DNA from: Bacteroidales bacterium | GTDB lineage: Bacteria > Bacteroidota > Bacteroidia > Bacteroidales > UBA932 | Length of the DNA stretch: 42,051 nt | Direction of reading: 5' to 3' | Assembly: GCA_017476575.1 (NCBI GenBank) | Contig: JAFUZO010000024.1 | Location: 1 to 42,051 of the forward strand | Part shown: positions 1-8,206 of the stretch, one piece after another | How the letters are laid out: each line of letters opens with the position of its first letter | How positions within the stretch are numbered: position 1 is the stretch's first letter | Position numbers and translations under genes: made by a program | The notes under the pieces: generated by a model | The model's input: the letters and a program-made list of their open reading frames with translations, nothing else | Told to the model about the DNA's origin: nothing | Database searches by the model: none

Positions 1-1
1 C

Positions 2-310
2 ACCCTGCGCACATCGCTTTCCGCCTCCGACAACCTCTGGGCCGGCATGCTCTACGAGGCAGAGACGAAGAAGGCGTGCTTCTCGACGGAGTACAAGATG
101 CACATCGTCGACCGCGTGGGCGGAGGGGACAGTTTCGGTGGCGGACTCATCTACGCCCTCTGCACGGGCAAGGATGCACAGGCGGCCATCGACTTCGCCG
201 TGGCCGCGAGTTGCCTCAAACATTCAATCGAGCACGACTTCAATCTCGTCACCGTCCAGGAAGTCGAATCGCTGGCGGCCGGGAACACGGCCGGAAGGGT
301 ACAACGCTAA
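2..310 (+). CDS. kdgK: PfkB-family sugar kinase, probable 2-keto-3-deoxygluconate kinase (C-terminal part)
   Basis: The reading frame enters from the left edge, so only about 102 C-terminal residues are present. They hold the PfkB signature 2 region: VDRVGGGDSFGGGLIYAL, in which the aspartate of GGGD is the catalytic base of ribokinase-like kinases. The GGGD variant, instead of GAGD, is common in KDG kinases. The family phosphorylates 2-keto-3-deoxygluconate to KDPG in the cytoplasm. A KDPG/KHG aldolase three genes downstream supports this assignment over fructokinase or ribokinase. The next gene starts 10 bases after the stop, consistent with an operon. The substrate is inferred from context, because the substrate-binding half lies outside the window. 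Confidence 0.8.
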   Translation, partial: TLRTSLSASDNLWAGMLYEAETKKACFSTEYKMHIVDRVGGGDSFGGGLIYALCTGKDAQAAIDFAVAASCLKHSIEHDFNLVTVQEVESLAAGNTAGRVQR

Positions 311-320
311 GCCGCGCATC

Positions 321-1379
321 ATGGAAGATAGCCAGATACTGATTGTCGGAGGCGGCCTGGCCGGATGGCGGGCGGCAGAAGCCGCTGTCAAGGACGGGGC
401 CTCCGTGACGCTGGTTGCGAACGGGGCCGGCAATTCACCGCACATCCATGCGCTGAACTGTCCGGTCCTGCCTGAAGATTCGGTCCGCCAGTTCGTCGAA
501 GACACCCTTGCGGGCGGCCGATACGGCAACGACCCCGTCCTTGTGGAGACCATGTGCCGGGAATCCCTGTCGCTGAAGGAGGAATTCGATTTCGACGGGA
601 CGCTCATCCGCCCGCTCGGCTGCTCGGTCCCGCGATGCGTGTCCATCCGTCACGCCATCGGCCCGGTTGCCATCGCCGGTATCAAGGAACGGTTGAAAGA
701 CCAGGTCAGGGTCGAGAGCCGCACGGTGACGCCGGAGGAACTGGTCGCGCTGCGCTCGGCGCGGCCGGAGATGCCCATCATCATCGCCACCGGAGGCTGG
801 TGCGGGAAATACGGCTTCTCCACCAATCCCGGCTACATGAAGGGGGACGGCCTCCGGATGGCCGAAGCACTGGGAGCGGCGACAAAGGACGTCGACGAGG
901 CGCATGTCCAGTACGAACCGACCGTACGGGTCGAAGGGCCCCGGCGCGGCATCCCCGTCATCACGACCCTCCTCTATGAGGGGGCACGGATGCTCCGCAT
1001 GGACGGCAGGGACCTGCTGCCGGATACCCGGGTGAACAAGGATGCCCTGTCCCGGGCGATTTTCAATGCAGGCGGGTATGCCTGGTACGACCTGACGGAC
1101 GTGCCGGACGAAAAACTGCTCGAATGCAAGATGGACTTGTCCGAGCGGATGATCAAGGTCGCTCCGGCCCCTCATTCGTCCCTGGGCGGAATCGTGATCG
1201 ACCCGTCATGCCATGCCCTCGACCAGGACGGGAACGTCGTCCCGGGCCTCTTCGCGTGCGGAGAAGTGACCGCCGGCGTCCACGGGTACAACCGCCTCGG
1301 CGGCAACGGCGGCACGGCCGCGATGGTGTTCGGAGCGATCGCCGGACGGCAGGCCGCCTCAGAACGGGGAAGGATATGA
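321..1379 (+). CDS. FAD-dependent oxidoreductase, fumarate reductase/succinate dehydrogenase flavoprotein-like
   Basis: The 352-residue protein starts with a dinucleotide-binding fold (ILIVGGGLAG, residues 6-15). It ends with the flavoprotein signature HSSLGGIVID, followed by PGLFACGEVTAGVHG and NRLGGNGG, the pattern of FccA, urocanate reductase and L-aspartate oxidase relatives. Such enzymes move hydride between FAD and a C=C or C-N bond of a carboxylic acid. It has no signal peptide, so it should be cytoplasmic. It is short for the family (usually 450 or more), which suggests a reduced capping domain and an unusual substrate. I chose ATG 321 because the Rossmann motif follows at once and the frame upstream overlaps the kinase. 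Its stop overlaps the next start (ATGA), implying translational coupling with the DUF1116 gene. The substrate is unknown. Confidence 0.8.
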   Translation: MEDSQILIVGGGLAGWRAAEAAVKDGASVTLVANGAGNSPHIHALNCPVLPEDSVRQFVEDTLAGGRYGNDPVLVETMCRESLSLKEEFDFDGTLIRPLGCSVPRCVSIRHAIGPVAIAGIKERLKDQVRVESRTVTPEELVALRSARPEMPIIIATGGWCGKYGFSTNPGYMKGDGLRMAEALGAATKDVDEAHVQYEPTVRVEGPRRGIPVITTLLYEGARMLRMDGRDLLPDTRVNKDALSRAIFNAGGYAWYDLTDVPDEKLLECKMDLSERMIKVAPAPHSSLGGIVIDPSCHALDQDGNVVPGLFACGEVTAGVHGYNRLGGNGGTAAMVFGAIAGRQAASERGRI

Positions 1380-2389
1380 AGCCGGAAGACCTGCGTTACC
1401 AGGGAGATCCGTATTGGATCGACCTCCGGAAGGCCGGCGAGTTCCTGGGGCTCGCCGACAAGACCATCCTGCATGCTGGTCCGCCGATTGAATTCGGGCG
1501 GATGTGCCCCGGGCACCGCCGCAGCATGGTCAATGCCTGCTTTTTCGAGGGCTGGGCGAAATCGGAGGCCGAGGCCGTCCGGATGCTCGAGAACGGCGAG
1601 GTGAAAGTCGAAGCCGCCTTTGATTACGCGACAAACGGCTCCGGATACGGCATCATCACGAAGTCCGTCCCGCTCCTGATCGTCGAAGACCGGCAGACCG
1701 GAGGCGTGGCGGGACTTTTCCCCGCAGAGGGCCGTTTCGGCGGCGGTTTCTGCGGCTGGGGCGTGTATTCTGACGAGATTGCTGCCCACCTGAGATGGCT
1801 GGGCGACGAACTCTTCCCGCCGCTGGTCCAGGTCCTCAAGGATGCAGGCGGGTTCCCCATGAAGGTCCTTTTCCACGAGGCCATCCGCATGGGCGATGAA
1901 CTGCATTCCTCGCAGCAGGCCCTCGACCCGCTTTTCACAAGGGCCATCATCCCGTATGTCCTGCGATGCGCGAACCGGGATGCGCTGTTGGATTACTTCG
2001 CCACGACCCACCGGTTCACCCACAACTTCGGGCAGGCCGCCAGCCGGGCGCTCCTTCTCGGTCTCGAGAAACAGGGCGTCAAGGGCTTGATGACCGCAGC
2101 GGGAGGGAACGGTGTCGAGTATGGCATCAAGGTGGACGGTGTATGGAAGGTGGCTCCCGCTCCGATGCTCGTGGGCCCGTACCTCGTCCCCGGAGCGAAA
2201 AAAGAGAACCAGTTGCCCTGGCTCGGCGACAGTTCCGTCGTCGAGTGCCGGGGTTGGGGAGGGACGATCCGTCCGGTCAACCCCGATTTCGACGTGGCAG
2301 GGAATGGACTGGTCATCAACGGAGGCATGATGGATGTGAACGGCGGCTGGATGGGCGCCGGAACCACCCGCATGCCGGAATATCAATGA
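1376..2389 (+). CDS. DUF1116 family protein (YahG/YlbE-like)
   Basis: The 337-residue protein carries hallmarks I associate with DUF1116: AGPPIEFGRMCPGHRRS near residues 37-53, an EGW motif soon after, and the central stretch HEAIRMGDELHSS. E. coli relatives are YahG and YlbE; YlbE works with FdrA and YlbF in oxamate carbamoyltransfer during allantoin use. Here there is no FdrA-like acyl-CoA-synthetase partner in view. Instead the gene is coupled (4-base ATGA overlap) to a flavoprotein and lies between sugar-acid genes. It is shorter than YahG and YlbE (over 400 residues), mainly at the N-terminus. It is probably cytoplasmic, with no signal or membrane segment. The family call is fairly firm, but the reaction in this operon is not known and may differ from carbamoyl transfer. 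Confidence 0.72.
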   Translation: MKPEDLRYQGDPYWIDLRKAGEFLGLADKTILHAGPPIEFGRMCPGHRRSMVNACFFEGWAKSEAEAVRMLENGEVKVEAAFDYATNGSGYGIITKSVPLLIVEDRQTGGVAGLFPAEGRFGGGFCGWGVYSDEIAAHLRWLGDELFPPLVQVLKDAGGFPMKVLFHEAIRMGDELHSSQQALDPLFTRAIIPYVLRCANRDALLDYFATTHRFTHNFGQAASRALLLGLEKQGVKGLMTAAGGNGVEYGIKVDGVWKVAPAPMLVGPYLVPGAKKENQLPWLGDSSVVECRGWGGTIRPVNPDFDVAGNGLVINGGMMDVNGGWMGAGTTRMPEYQ

Positions 2390-2410
2390 AACAAACTTAT
2401 TGGAACCAAT

Positions 2411-3226
2411 ATGGCAAGAAACATTCTGATTACAGGCTCATCCCATGGTATCGGCGCGGGCTGCGCCATCGCATTCGCGAGAGACGAGGGGGCGAACATC
2501 GGTATTTGTGGAAAATCGGGCGCAGAGGCGGCGGCCGAGGTCGCCCGGCAGTGCGAGGCATATGGCGTCAAGACCAAGGTCTATATCGGCGACGTGGGGC
2601 GACACGATTTCTGCAAGGAGATCATCGAGGACTTCATCCAGACGTTCGGCAAGATCGACGTCCTGATCAACAATGCCGGCGGGGCATTGGAGATTCCGGG
2701 CGGCTCCAAGGGCGAGTTCAAGGATATGCCCATGGAATATTGGGACAGCCAGATCGCGCTCAACCTCAACAGCGCCGCCTATCTCTCGCGCTACGCCGTC
2801 GAGGACATGGTCGAGAAGAAGACCGAAGGCCGTATCGTGAACATCTCGTCCATCCACGGTGAGGTCACCTGGGTCCATCGCCGGATGCTGCCCTACTCGG
2901 CCGGCAAGGGAGGGCTCAACATGTTCACCAAGGCGCTGGGCGTCGAGGTGGCCAAGTACGGCATCCGCGTCAATTGCGTCGCACCCGGGTTCATCTTCAC
3001 CAAGGTCGCCGACCGCTATTCGAAGGAGGAACTCGCCGCCTTCTCGCATAAGATTCCGGCTGGCCGCGGCGGCACGGTCGAGGAAATCGTCCCGATGATC
3101 CAGTTCCTGGCCGACATCGAGAAACCCCGGTTCATCGTGGGCCAGATTTTCTACGTCGATGGCGGTCAGTCCGTCGACGGATCCGTTGAGTCCATGAATT
3201 TCCCGTTGGCGGGAACTGACAAATAG
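2411..3226 (+). CDS. Short-chain dehydrogenase/reductase, KduD-like
   Basis: This 271-residue classical SDR has the cofactor motif TGSSHGIG (8-15), NNAG (87-90), a catalytic serine in NISSIHG (about 146-147) and the YxxxK pair Tyr162/Lys166. The family catalyses NAD(P)-dependent alcohol/ketone conversions of small metabolites in the cytoplasm. Lying between a KDG kinase and a KDPG aldolase, it could act like KduD or a gluconate dehydrogenase, forming or interconverting keto-deoxy sugar acids. The gap to the preceding stop is 21 bases and to the next start 11, so it is part of the same operon. The C-terminal tail after the YVDGGQS motif is about 18 residues longer than usual. Specificity cannot be read from the sequence. 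Confidence 0.88.
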   Translation: MARNILITGSSHGIGAGCAIAFARDEGANIGICGKSGAEAAAEVARQCEAYGVKTKVYIGDVGRHDFCKEIIEDFIQTFGKIDVLINNAGGALEIPGGSKGEFKDMPMEYWDSQIALNLNSAAYLSRYAVEDMVEKKTEGRIVNISSIHGEVTWVHRRMLPYSAGKGGLNMFTKALGVEVAKYGIRVNCVAPGFIFTKVADRYSKEELAAFSHKIPAGRGGTVEEIVPMIQFLADIEKPRFIVGQIFYVDGGQSVDGSVESMNFPLAGTDK

Positions 3227-3237
3227 AGCATTCCGAT

Positions 3238-3852
3238 ATGATTGTTGCCATTATCAGAGGTTATGGACCGGATACGTGCCTGCGGCTCGCAGAAGCGTAC
3301 TGCCTGGGCGGCATCGACACCGTCGAGGTAACTTTCGACCAGCGGGATCCGCTGCGCTGGAAGGATACCGCCGCCGCCATCAGGGCCATCAAGGACCGGT
3401 TCTCCGGTGCGATGAAGGTCGGCGCCGGTACGGTGCTGACCGAGGAGCAGTTGCAGATGTGCGAGGATGCCGGGGGCGAATTGATGGTCACCCCGAATGT
3501 AGACACGGCGCTCATCCGGCGGTGCGTCGCCGACGGGCTGGTGGCGATGCCGGGAGCCATGACGCCGAGCGAGGCCGTGGAGGCCTTCCAGGCCGGCGCC
3601 CACTATGTGAAGATCTTCCCGGCGGGAGCGCTGGGCCCCGGTTATGTCAAGGCTTTGAGAGCGCCCCTGCCCCACATCCCGTTCCTCGCCGTCGGCGGAA
3701 TCGGTCCCGACAATGTGGCCGACTTCATCAAGGCCGGCTGTGTCGGTGCCGGCGTCGGCGGGAACCTGACAAACCCGGAATGGATCCAGGCCGGCGCGTG
3801 GGACAAGATCACCGCCGTGGCCAAGACCCTCACCGAGAACGCGAAAGTATGA
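3238..3852 (+). CDS. eda: KDPG/KHG aldolase (class I)
   Basis: This 204-residue protein has the Eda family pattern: a Glu in VEVTF (Glu30, general acid/base), GAGTVLT (62-68) and the Schiff-base lysine in VKIFPAG (Lys125), then GGIGPDN near the phosphate site. The family splits 2-keto-3-deoxy-6-phosphogluconate to pyruvate and glyceraldehyde 3-phosphate, or related keto-deoxy acids. With the KDG kinase at the window start it completes the lower Entner-Doudoroff/uronate route. Related aldolases (DgoA, sulfo-Entner-Doudoroff type) share these motifs, so a non-standard substrate remains possible. The stop overlaps the start of the next gene (ATGA). No signal peptide is present, so it is cytoplasmic. 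Confidence 0.9.
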   Translation: MIVAIIRGYGPDTCLRLAEAYCLGGIDTVEVTFDQRDPLRWKDTAAAIRAIKDRFSGAMKVGAGTVLTEEQLQMCEDAGGELMVTPNVDTALIRRCVADGLVAMPGAMTPSEAVEAFQAGAHYVKIFPAGALGPGYVKALRAPLPHIPFLAVGGIGPDNVADFIKAGCVGAGVGGNLTNPEWIQAGAWDKITAVAKTLTENAKV

Positions 3853-4754
3853 TAGCCATACAGGAACACGGCCGGGGGAAGGTCCCCCGGTTCGAAGCGG
3901 TGCTGCCCGGGACCTATCTCCTGAAGGTCCCGTTCGGCCCCGTCTGGACGGGCATCATCCTGGTGCGCGGCGAGAAGGACATCCTGATCGACTCGTCGCA
4001 CCTGGAACCGGAGCCGTATCTGATTCCCGCGCTGGAAGACCTCGGGGTCGAAATCGGGAACATCGGCTGGCTCCTCCAGACGCATGTCCATGGAGACCAC
4101 ATCGGCGGCCATCATGCCCTGGTCACCCGGTACGGGCTCAAGACTGCGACCCTGAAAACTTCCGCCGATGCCCTGCGCGACCCGGCCCAGGTCGCCATCC
4201 GCGTCAGGACCCGTTTCCCGAACCACTCCCCGGCCCCGCAGACCTACCTGAAGGGCGTCGAACCGGACCTGCTGCTGGAGGAAGGCGAACTGCTGGAGGG
4301 ACGGTTCTACGCCGTCGCCACGCCCGGACACGACGATGACTGCCTGGTCTGGGTCGATACCCGGACGCGGACGGCCTTCACCGGAGACTCCATCCAGGCC
4401 AACGGCACTCCGACACAGGGGATCGGCTTCTACCGCGACCTGACGGCCTACCGCCTCAGTTTGGAGAAGTTGGCCGCATTGGAACTGGACCGTCTCGTCT
4501 GCGCGCACGACTATGACGGGATCGGCAACGTCGTGGAAGGCCCGGAAGCGGTGGACAGGGCGCTCCGCTACTGCACCGACCGGACCGGGCTCTACGACCG
4601 CAAGATCCGGGACTATCTCGCCAGCGGCGTACCGGTCGAAGAAGAACCAGCCGCGCTCACCCGCCGACTCATCGATGAAGTAGGCTGCGGCATGCCCGAC
4701 TACCTCTTCCTCGCCATGCATACCGTATCTGAGCATTTGAAATCCATGCCATAA
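3849..4754 (+). CDS. Metallo-beta-lactamase-fold hydrolase
   Basis: The 301-residue protein has the zinc/iron motif HVHGDHIGGHH (His79, His81, Asp83, His84), then TPGHDDD (His161), FTGDS (Asp180) and a final metal histidine at CAHDY (His220). This is the full ligand set of the glyoxalase II/lactonase branch. There is no signal peptide. As the last gene of a sugar-acid operon it may open a lactone or hydrolyse a thioester made by the upstream enzymes, but this is inference. ATG 3849 was chosen because it overlaps the aldolase stop (ATGA) and gives a normal N-terminus before the first strand. The frame is open further upstream only as an overlap with the aldolase gene. Confidence 0.85.
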   Translation: MIAIQEHGRGKVPRFEAVLPGTYLLKVPFGPVWTGIILVRGEKDILIDSSHLEPEPYLIPALEDLGVEIGNIGWLLQTHVHGDHIGGHHALVTRYGLKTATLKTSADALRDPAQVAIRVRTRFPNHSPAPQTYLKGVEPDLLLEEGELLEGRFYAVATPGHDDDCLVWVDTRTRTAFTGDSIQANGTPTQGIGFYRDLTAYRLSLEKLAALELDRLVCAHDYDGIGNVVEGPEAVDRALRYCTDRTGLYDRKIRDYLASGVPVEEEPAALTRRLIDEVGCGMPDYLFLAMHTVSEHLKSMP

Positions 4755-4772
4755 CTACGGCACGACACCATC

Positions 4773-4800
4773 GACGGGCACCGCAACCACGGCACCCGTC
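4773..4800. terminator. Hairpin between convergent genes
   Basis: GACGGG and CCCGTC pair around an inner CCG/CGG stem, with a symmetric CA/CA internal loop and a 6-base apical loop. It lies between the convergent ends of the MBL-fold gene and btuG. No T-run follows on either strand, so it may be a weak or Rho-assisted terminator, or a 3'-end stabilising structure. Confidence 0.35.
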
Positions 4801-4828
4801 CACATGCAAATTGAATTCAAAATCCAAG

Positions 4829-5893
4829 TCACTCAATGACTTTGAGGGGGTTGATACCCTCGCTGTCGAAAGAGTCGAACAGCCGGCCGGTCTTGATGTC
4901 GAAGGCGTAGACATCGCCCGTGTTCTTGTAGTCCGAGCAGCCGACCCAGACGTAGTGCTCCGTGGCGGAGAGGGAATAGGCTTGCGGCAGGGTGGTGCCG
5001 TCGGTGACGAAGGTGCCCAGTTTCGCACCCTTGGCCGCATCGTACCGGTAGACCGTGCCCGGGAGGGGATTCCAATCCGCATCGTATCCGCCGCAGAGGA
5101 TGTAGAGGACATCGCCCTGGACCGCGATGGCGGACGGCGAGTCATAGTCGAGGTCGGCCACCGTCCCGGTGGCGATGTCGATGCACTGTACCTTCGGAGC
5201 GGCTGCGCCGTAATCGCCGTAACTGTTGAGATAGAGTTTCTGCCCGCAGGCGGCGAGGGCCTGGGGATTGACGTTGACCGTGTACGTGGACGTCTCCTTG
5301 AAAGAGGCGGCATCGACGACAGACACGGTATTGTTGTAGACGCCGTAGAGGGAGCCGCCGGAGTTGGACGTGTAGACCTTGCCGCCGACATAGGCGACGC
5401 CTTCCGGGTTGGGGCCGACTGCGGTCGTACGGACCGTATAGGTCTTGGGGTCGATCTCGCCGAGATAGCCTTCATAATAGGTGACATAGACCTTCCCGCC
5501 GCCGTAGCAGAGGGAACGCGGGGAGAGTTTCGCATCGCCGGCGGAGGCGGTGACGGCCTTTTTCAGCACGAGGTCGCGGTCGGTGACGAAGATGGTCTGG
5601 GAGCCGTTGACGGCGATGTACAGTTCGTCCCCGACGGCGAGGATGTCCTGGCCGAGGTCGCCGAGGGCGGTACCGCCGTTGGCCGTGGCGAAGGCGTCGC
5701 CGGTCAGGGTCTTGGTGGCGAAATCGTATCGGCTGATACCGGCGTTGTTGGCGTTCCAGGCACCGTTGTTGAGGATGTAGGCGCCGGTGGAGGCATGGGG
5801 TTCTTCCTTGTCGTCCTTGGTACAGGAGAAGGCGAGGATGCAGGACAGGGCAACCAGCGCCGCCCGCAAGGTCTTGATGGATAAGTTCTTCAT
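4829..5893 (-). CDS. btuG: Surface B12-binding lipoprotein, BtuG-like beta-propeller
   Basis: The 354-residue product starts with a lipoprotein signal ending LAFSC (Cys24) and then TKDDKEE, an acidic tail typical of surface-exported Bacteroidota lipoproteins. The rest consists of YVTYY/YVGGKVYTSNSGG-type repeats of a seven-bladed YncE-like propeller. In Bacteroides, BtuG forms the extracellular lid of BtuB and binds cobalamin extremely tightly. Here it begins 9 bases after the btuB stop, on the same riboswitch-led transcript, which makes BtuG the best call. No btuH or btuFCD genes follow, because the next gene converges from the other side. Other propeller lipoproteins look alike, so the call rests strongly on context. 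Confidence 0.85.
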   Translation of the reverse strand: MKNLSIKTLRAALVALSCILAFSCTKDDKEEPHASTGAYILNNGAWNANNAGISRYDFATKTLTGDAFATANGGTALGDLGQDILAVGDELYIAVNGSQTIFVTDRDLVLKKAVTASAGDAKLSPRSLCYGGGKVYVTYYEGYLGEIDPKTYTVRTTAVGPNPEGVAYVGGKVYTSNSGGSLYGVYNNTVSVVDAASFKETSTYTVNVNPQALAACGQKLYLNSYGDYGAAAPKVQCIDIATGTVADLDYDSPSAIAVQGDVLYILCGGYDADWNPLPGTVYRYDAAKGAKLGTFVTDGTTLPQAYSLSATEHYVWVGCSDYKNTGDVYAFDIKTGRLFDSFDSEGINPLKVIE

Positions 5894-5902
5894 GGTATAG
5901 GA

Positions 5903-7891
5903 TTATTGAGTGATTTTGGCGGTGATGCGCAGTTGCCGTCCCGGCATGGGATAACTGCGGACGATTTCGTAGGTGGTGCCGGACAGGTTCAGCGCCTCGG
6001 CGGAGAGGGTGAGGACCGCCCGCCGGACCGGGATGCGCCAACGCACGGCCAGCGTATGGTCGAACCAGGCCGGAAGGCGGTTGGCCGGGATGTTCTGCGG
6101 CAAGTACCAGCGCGGTCCGACCGCGCAGAGGGTATATCCCAGCGAGGCCCGGGCCGTGCTGACCGAGGTGCTGACCGCTCCGCTGTGCCGGGGCGTGTAC
6201 TGGATCTGGTGGCGGTAGTTCTTGGCAGAAGGGTCCGAGACGTCGACCGCATCGAGGAAGGACCAGGAGGCATCGGTGTGGAAGGTGTACCGGGTGCCGA
6301 GGGGCAGGGTCACGGCCGCAGAGAGGTCGATGCCGTCCATCCGCACCCGGCCGAGGTTCCGCATCCGCCAGACGAACATCGTCGGCACGGCGATGATCTT
6401 GTCCGTCACGTCGTTGTGGTAGGCATCGGCGGTCACGGCCAGGTCGGCCCGGCCGAAGACGCGGTGCCAGGTCGCGCCGAGACCCGCCTGGCGGGCCTTC
6501 TCCGGCACGAGGGAGATGCTGCCGACACGGTCGTAGTAGAGGTCGTTGAAGGTGGGGACACGGAAGCCCTCCTTGGCGAAGGCGCGCAGGTGCAGGCCCG
6601 GCGCCGCCGCGAAGGAGAGGCTGGCCGAAGGGCTGAGGCGGTGCCGGTCCGGGGCGGCTTCCCGCACCTCGACCCATTCGTGCATCAGCGTGGCGGTGAG
6701 GCTCGCTGTGGCCTTGAGGCGCGGTCCGGCGTATTGGACGCTGAAGGTCGTGATGCCGCCCAGGCGGGTCGGCTGCGGACAGGCCGCCGTATTCGCATGC
6801 AGGTGGGCGAGGCGCAGGTCCTGTGCCAGGACGGCCTGCAAGGTGCCGCCGGTGCCCAAGTCGCGCTGCCACCCCAGGATGCCCCCCAGGGAGCCGACCT
6901 GCTGCAGGTAGCGGTCGTCGACCGGTTCGGGGTAGATGGGGGACGCATCGGTGTACCGGGTCCGGAACCGCCGGTAACCGGCGTCCAGACGCAGCCGCCA
7001 TCCACTGGAGGTGCGGTCATAGGAGGCGCGGGTGGACAGGTCCCGGTCCCGCAGCCGTTCAGTCGGGTCCTGCGTGTACAGGATCACAGGGCCGGGCAGC
7101 CCCCGCTGCGAATCCAGCCAATCGGCCGAGGCGCGGAGGGTTCCGCCCCGCCGGTCATGGCCCTCCAAGCGCAGCGTCGACTTGAAAGTGGACACATCAC
7201 TCCCCTCCCGCCGCAACCGTCCGGGCTCCGAGAGGGCCCCGTCGGCGGTGATGGTGCGCCCGGTGAAGGGATAGTCGCCGTCGCTCCGGAGATAACTGCC
7301 GCAGGCGGACACGCCCCAGCCGTCCCGGATCTTCCGGTCGATGCGCACGGCGGGTTTCAGCGTGCCGAACGAGCCCCAGGTCCATGCGGCCTCGGCATGG
7401 GTGGGACCTCCGCTGAAATCCAGCGGCTTCGGCACGATGCTGAGGACGCTCCCGGCGGTGGAGGTGCCGGCCGGCAGGAAGAGATCGTCCGCCGCACCGA
7501 TCTCCACGGCGATGCCCCCGGTGTTGTCCAGGTCGAACTGCGACAGGTCGATGCTGCCGCGCTGGGCATCGCTGACCAAGGCGCCGTCGTAGCACACGGC
7601 CGTATGCGCGGCGCCGAGCCCCCGGACCGACACGGTCTTCAGGCCGCCGATGCCGCCGTAGTCCTGGACGTTCAGCCCCGGCAGGGTGCGCAGCACCTCG
7701 TGCAACTCCCGTGCACCGGACCGCTCGATGGCCGCCGTGCCGACCTCCAGCCGCGGCGCACCGGCGTCCAGCGCCGCGCGTCCCTGCCAGGTCCCCACCG
7801 CCGTGGCCGCCTGCAACGTGTCCCGGTACGCATCGGGGAATGCGTACGACGACAGGAAGACGAATACTAAAGATGCAACAGCCAGCAACAT
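5903..7891 (-). CDS. btuB: TonB-dependent cobalamin receptor BtuB
   Basis: This 662-residue outer-membrane receptor has an N-terminal signal (about residues 1-18) and a plug domain with ELHEVLRTLPGLNVQDYGG and VSVRGLG. A 22-strand barrel follows with FRVPTFNDLYY. It ends in aromatic-rich strands, with RQLRITAKITQ at the C-terminus. It imports a substrate with TonB energy. A cobalamin riboswitch lies directly upstream (7945-8094) and btuG directly downstream, so the ligand is a corrinoid. There is no carboxypeptidase-like extension, which separates it from SusC. ATG 7891 lies 17 bases after a small hairpin that could mask the start site when B12 is bound. Confidence 0.92.
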   Translation of the reverse strand: MLLAVASLVFVFLSSYAFPDAYRDTLQAATAVGTWQGRAALDAGAPRLEVGTAAIERSGARELHEVLRTLPGLNVQDYGGIGGLKTVSVRGLGAAHTAVCYDGALVSDAQRGSIDLSQFDLDNTGGIAVEIGAADDLFLPAGTSTAGSVLSIVPKPLDFSGGPTHAEAAWTWGSFGTLKPAVRIDRKIRDGWGVSACGSYLRSDGDYPFTGRTITADGALSEPGRLRREGSDVSTFKSTLRLEGHDRRGGTLRASADWLDSQRGLPGPVILYTQDPTERLRDRDLSTRASYDRTSSGWRLRLDAGYRRFRTRYTDASPIYPEPVDDRYLQQVGSLGGILGWQRDLGTGGTLQAVLAQDLRLAHLHANTAACPQPTRLGGITTFSVQYAGPRLKATASLTATLMHEWVEVREAAPDRHRLSPSASLSFAAAPGLHLRAFAKEGFRVPTFNDLYYDRVGSISLVPEKARQAGLGATWHRVFGRADLAVTADAYHNDVTDKIIAVPTMFVWRMRNLGRVRMDGIDLSAAVTLPLGTRYTFHTDASWSFLDAVDVSDPSAKNYRHQIQYTPRHSGAVSTSVSTARASLGYTLCAVGPRWYLPQNIPANRLPAWFDHTLAVRWRIPVRRAVLTLSAEALNLSGTTYEIVRSYPMPGRQLRITAKITQ

Positions 7892-7908
7892 CGTTTTACC
7901 ATTCCGAG

Positions 7909-7930
7909 CGGCGCCTGACCCCGGGCGCCG
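7909..7930 (-). promoter_or_regulatory. Hairpin of the btuB riboswitch expression platform
   Basis: CGGCGCC pairs with GGCGCCG around an 8-base loop, 15 bases after the riboswitch P1 stem and 17 bases before the btuB ATG. No U-run follows, so translational control (start-site masking) is more likely than termination. A related hairpin with one mismatch follows the second riboswitch (about 9048-9068). Confidence 0.55.
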
Positions 7931-7944
7931 GCAAGGTTTGACTT

Positions 7945-8094
7945 GATCCAGGCAGGTCTCCTGGCTCGTTCCCCGCGCGGCGCCTTCTCACCGGTATCGC
8001 CCGGCAATGGCCTCAGAATACCGCACGGCAGGATGGAACTTACAGTTGCGGGCACAGCCCCGGATTCGCACCGGGTTCCCTTACGACCTGAATC
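7945..8094 (-). promoter_or_regulatory. Cobalamin riboswitch 1 (btuB leader)
   Basis: Read on the minus strand, it has the B12 box AGCCAGGAGACCTGCC (7951-7966), the conserved core GGGAACCCGGTG followed by GGGGCTGTGCCCGCAACTGT, and a P1 stem GATTCAGG/CCTGGATC (8087-8094 with 7945-7952, one G-U pair). It senses adenosyl- or other cobalamins and should turn down btuB-btuG when B12 is plentiful. The -7 box at 8100-8107 places the transcript start almost exactly at the P1 5' end. Confidence 0.95.
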
Positions 8095-8099
8095 CGTGG

Positions 8100-8107
8100 C
8101 AAAGGTA
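8100..8107 (-). promoter_or_regulatory. -7 box of the btuB promoter
   Basis: The minus strand reads TACCTTTG, matching the Bacteroidota consensus TAnnTTTG. A TTG lies 21 bases upstream (8129-8131) as a possible -33 element. It ends 6 bases before riboswitch 1. Confidence 0.6.
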
Positions 8108-8115
8108 GTAATAAA

Positions 8116-8152
8116 AATCAATTTTGTGCAATAATATTGTACAAAATTGATT
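8116..8152 (-). terminator. Long AT-rich inverted repeat between iclR and btuB
   Basis: AATCAATTTTGT and ACAAAATTGATT form perfect 12-base arms, continued by an inner CAAT/ATTG and one G/T step around an AAT loop. On the minus strand the right arm runs into TTTTTATT, so it can act as an intrinsic terminator for iclR, which ends at 8207. It also overlaps the -33 region of the btuB promoter, so it could equally be an operator; both roles are possible. Confidence 0.55.
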
Positions 8153-8206
8153 AAATCGTGCAATTTTTGTTTATAAATACAATATTATTGAAATACAAAG
8201 AGCAAT

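Noticed and set aside
4811..4820. Perfect palindrome TTGAATTCAA near the end of btuG, similar to the IclR-type arms
   Set aside because: The arms touch (no 6-base spacer) and it lies between convergent gene ends with no promoter, so an operator role is unlikely.
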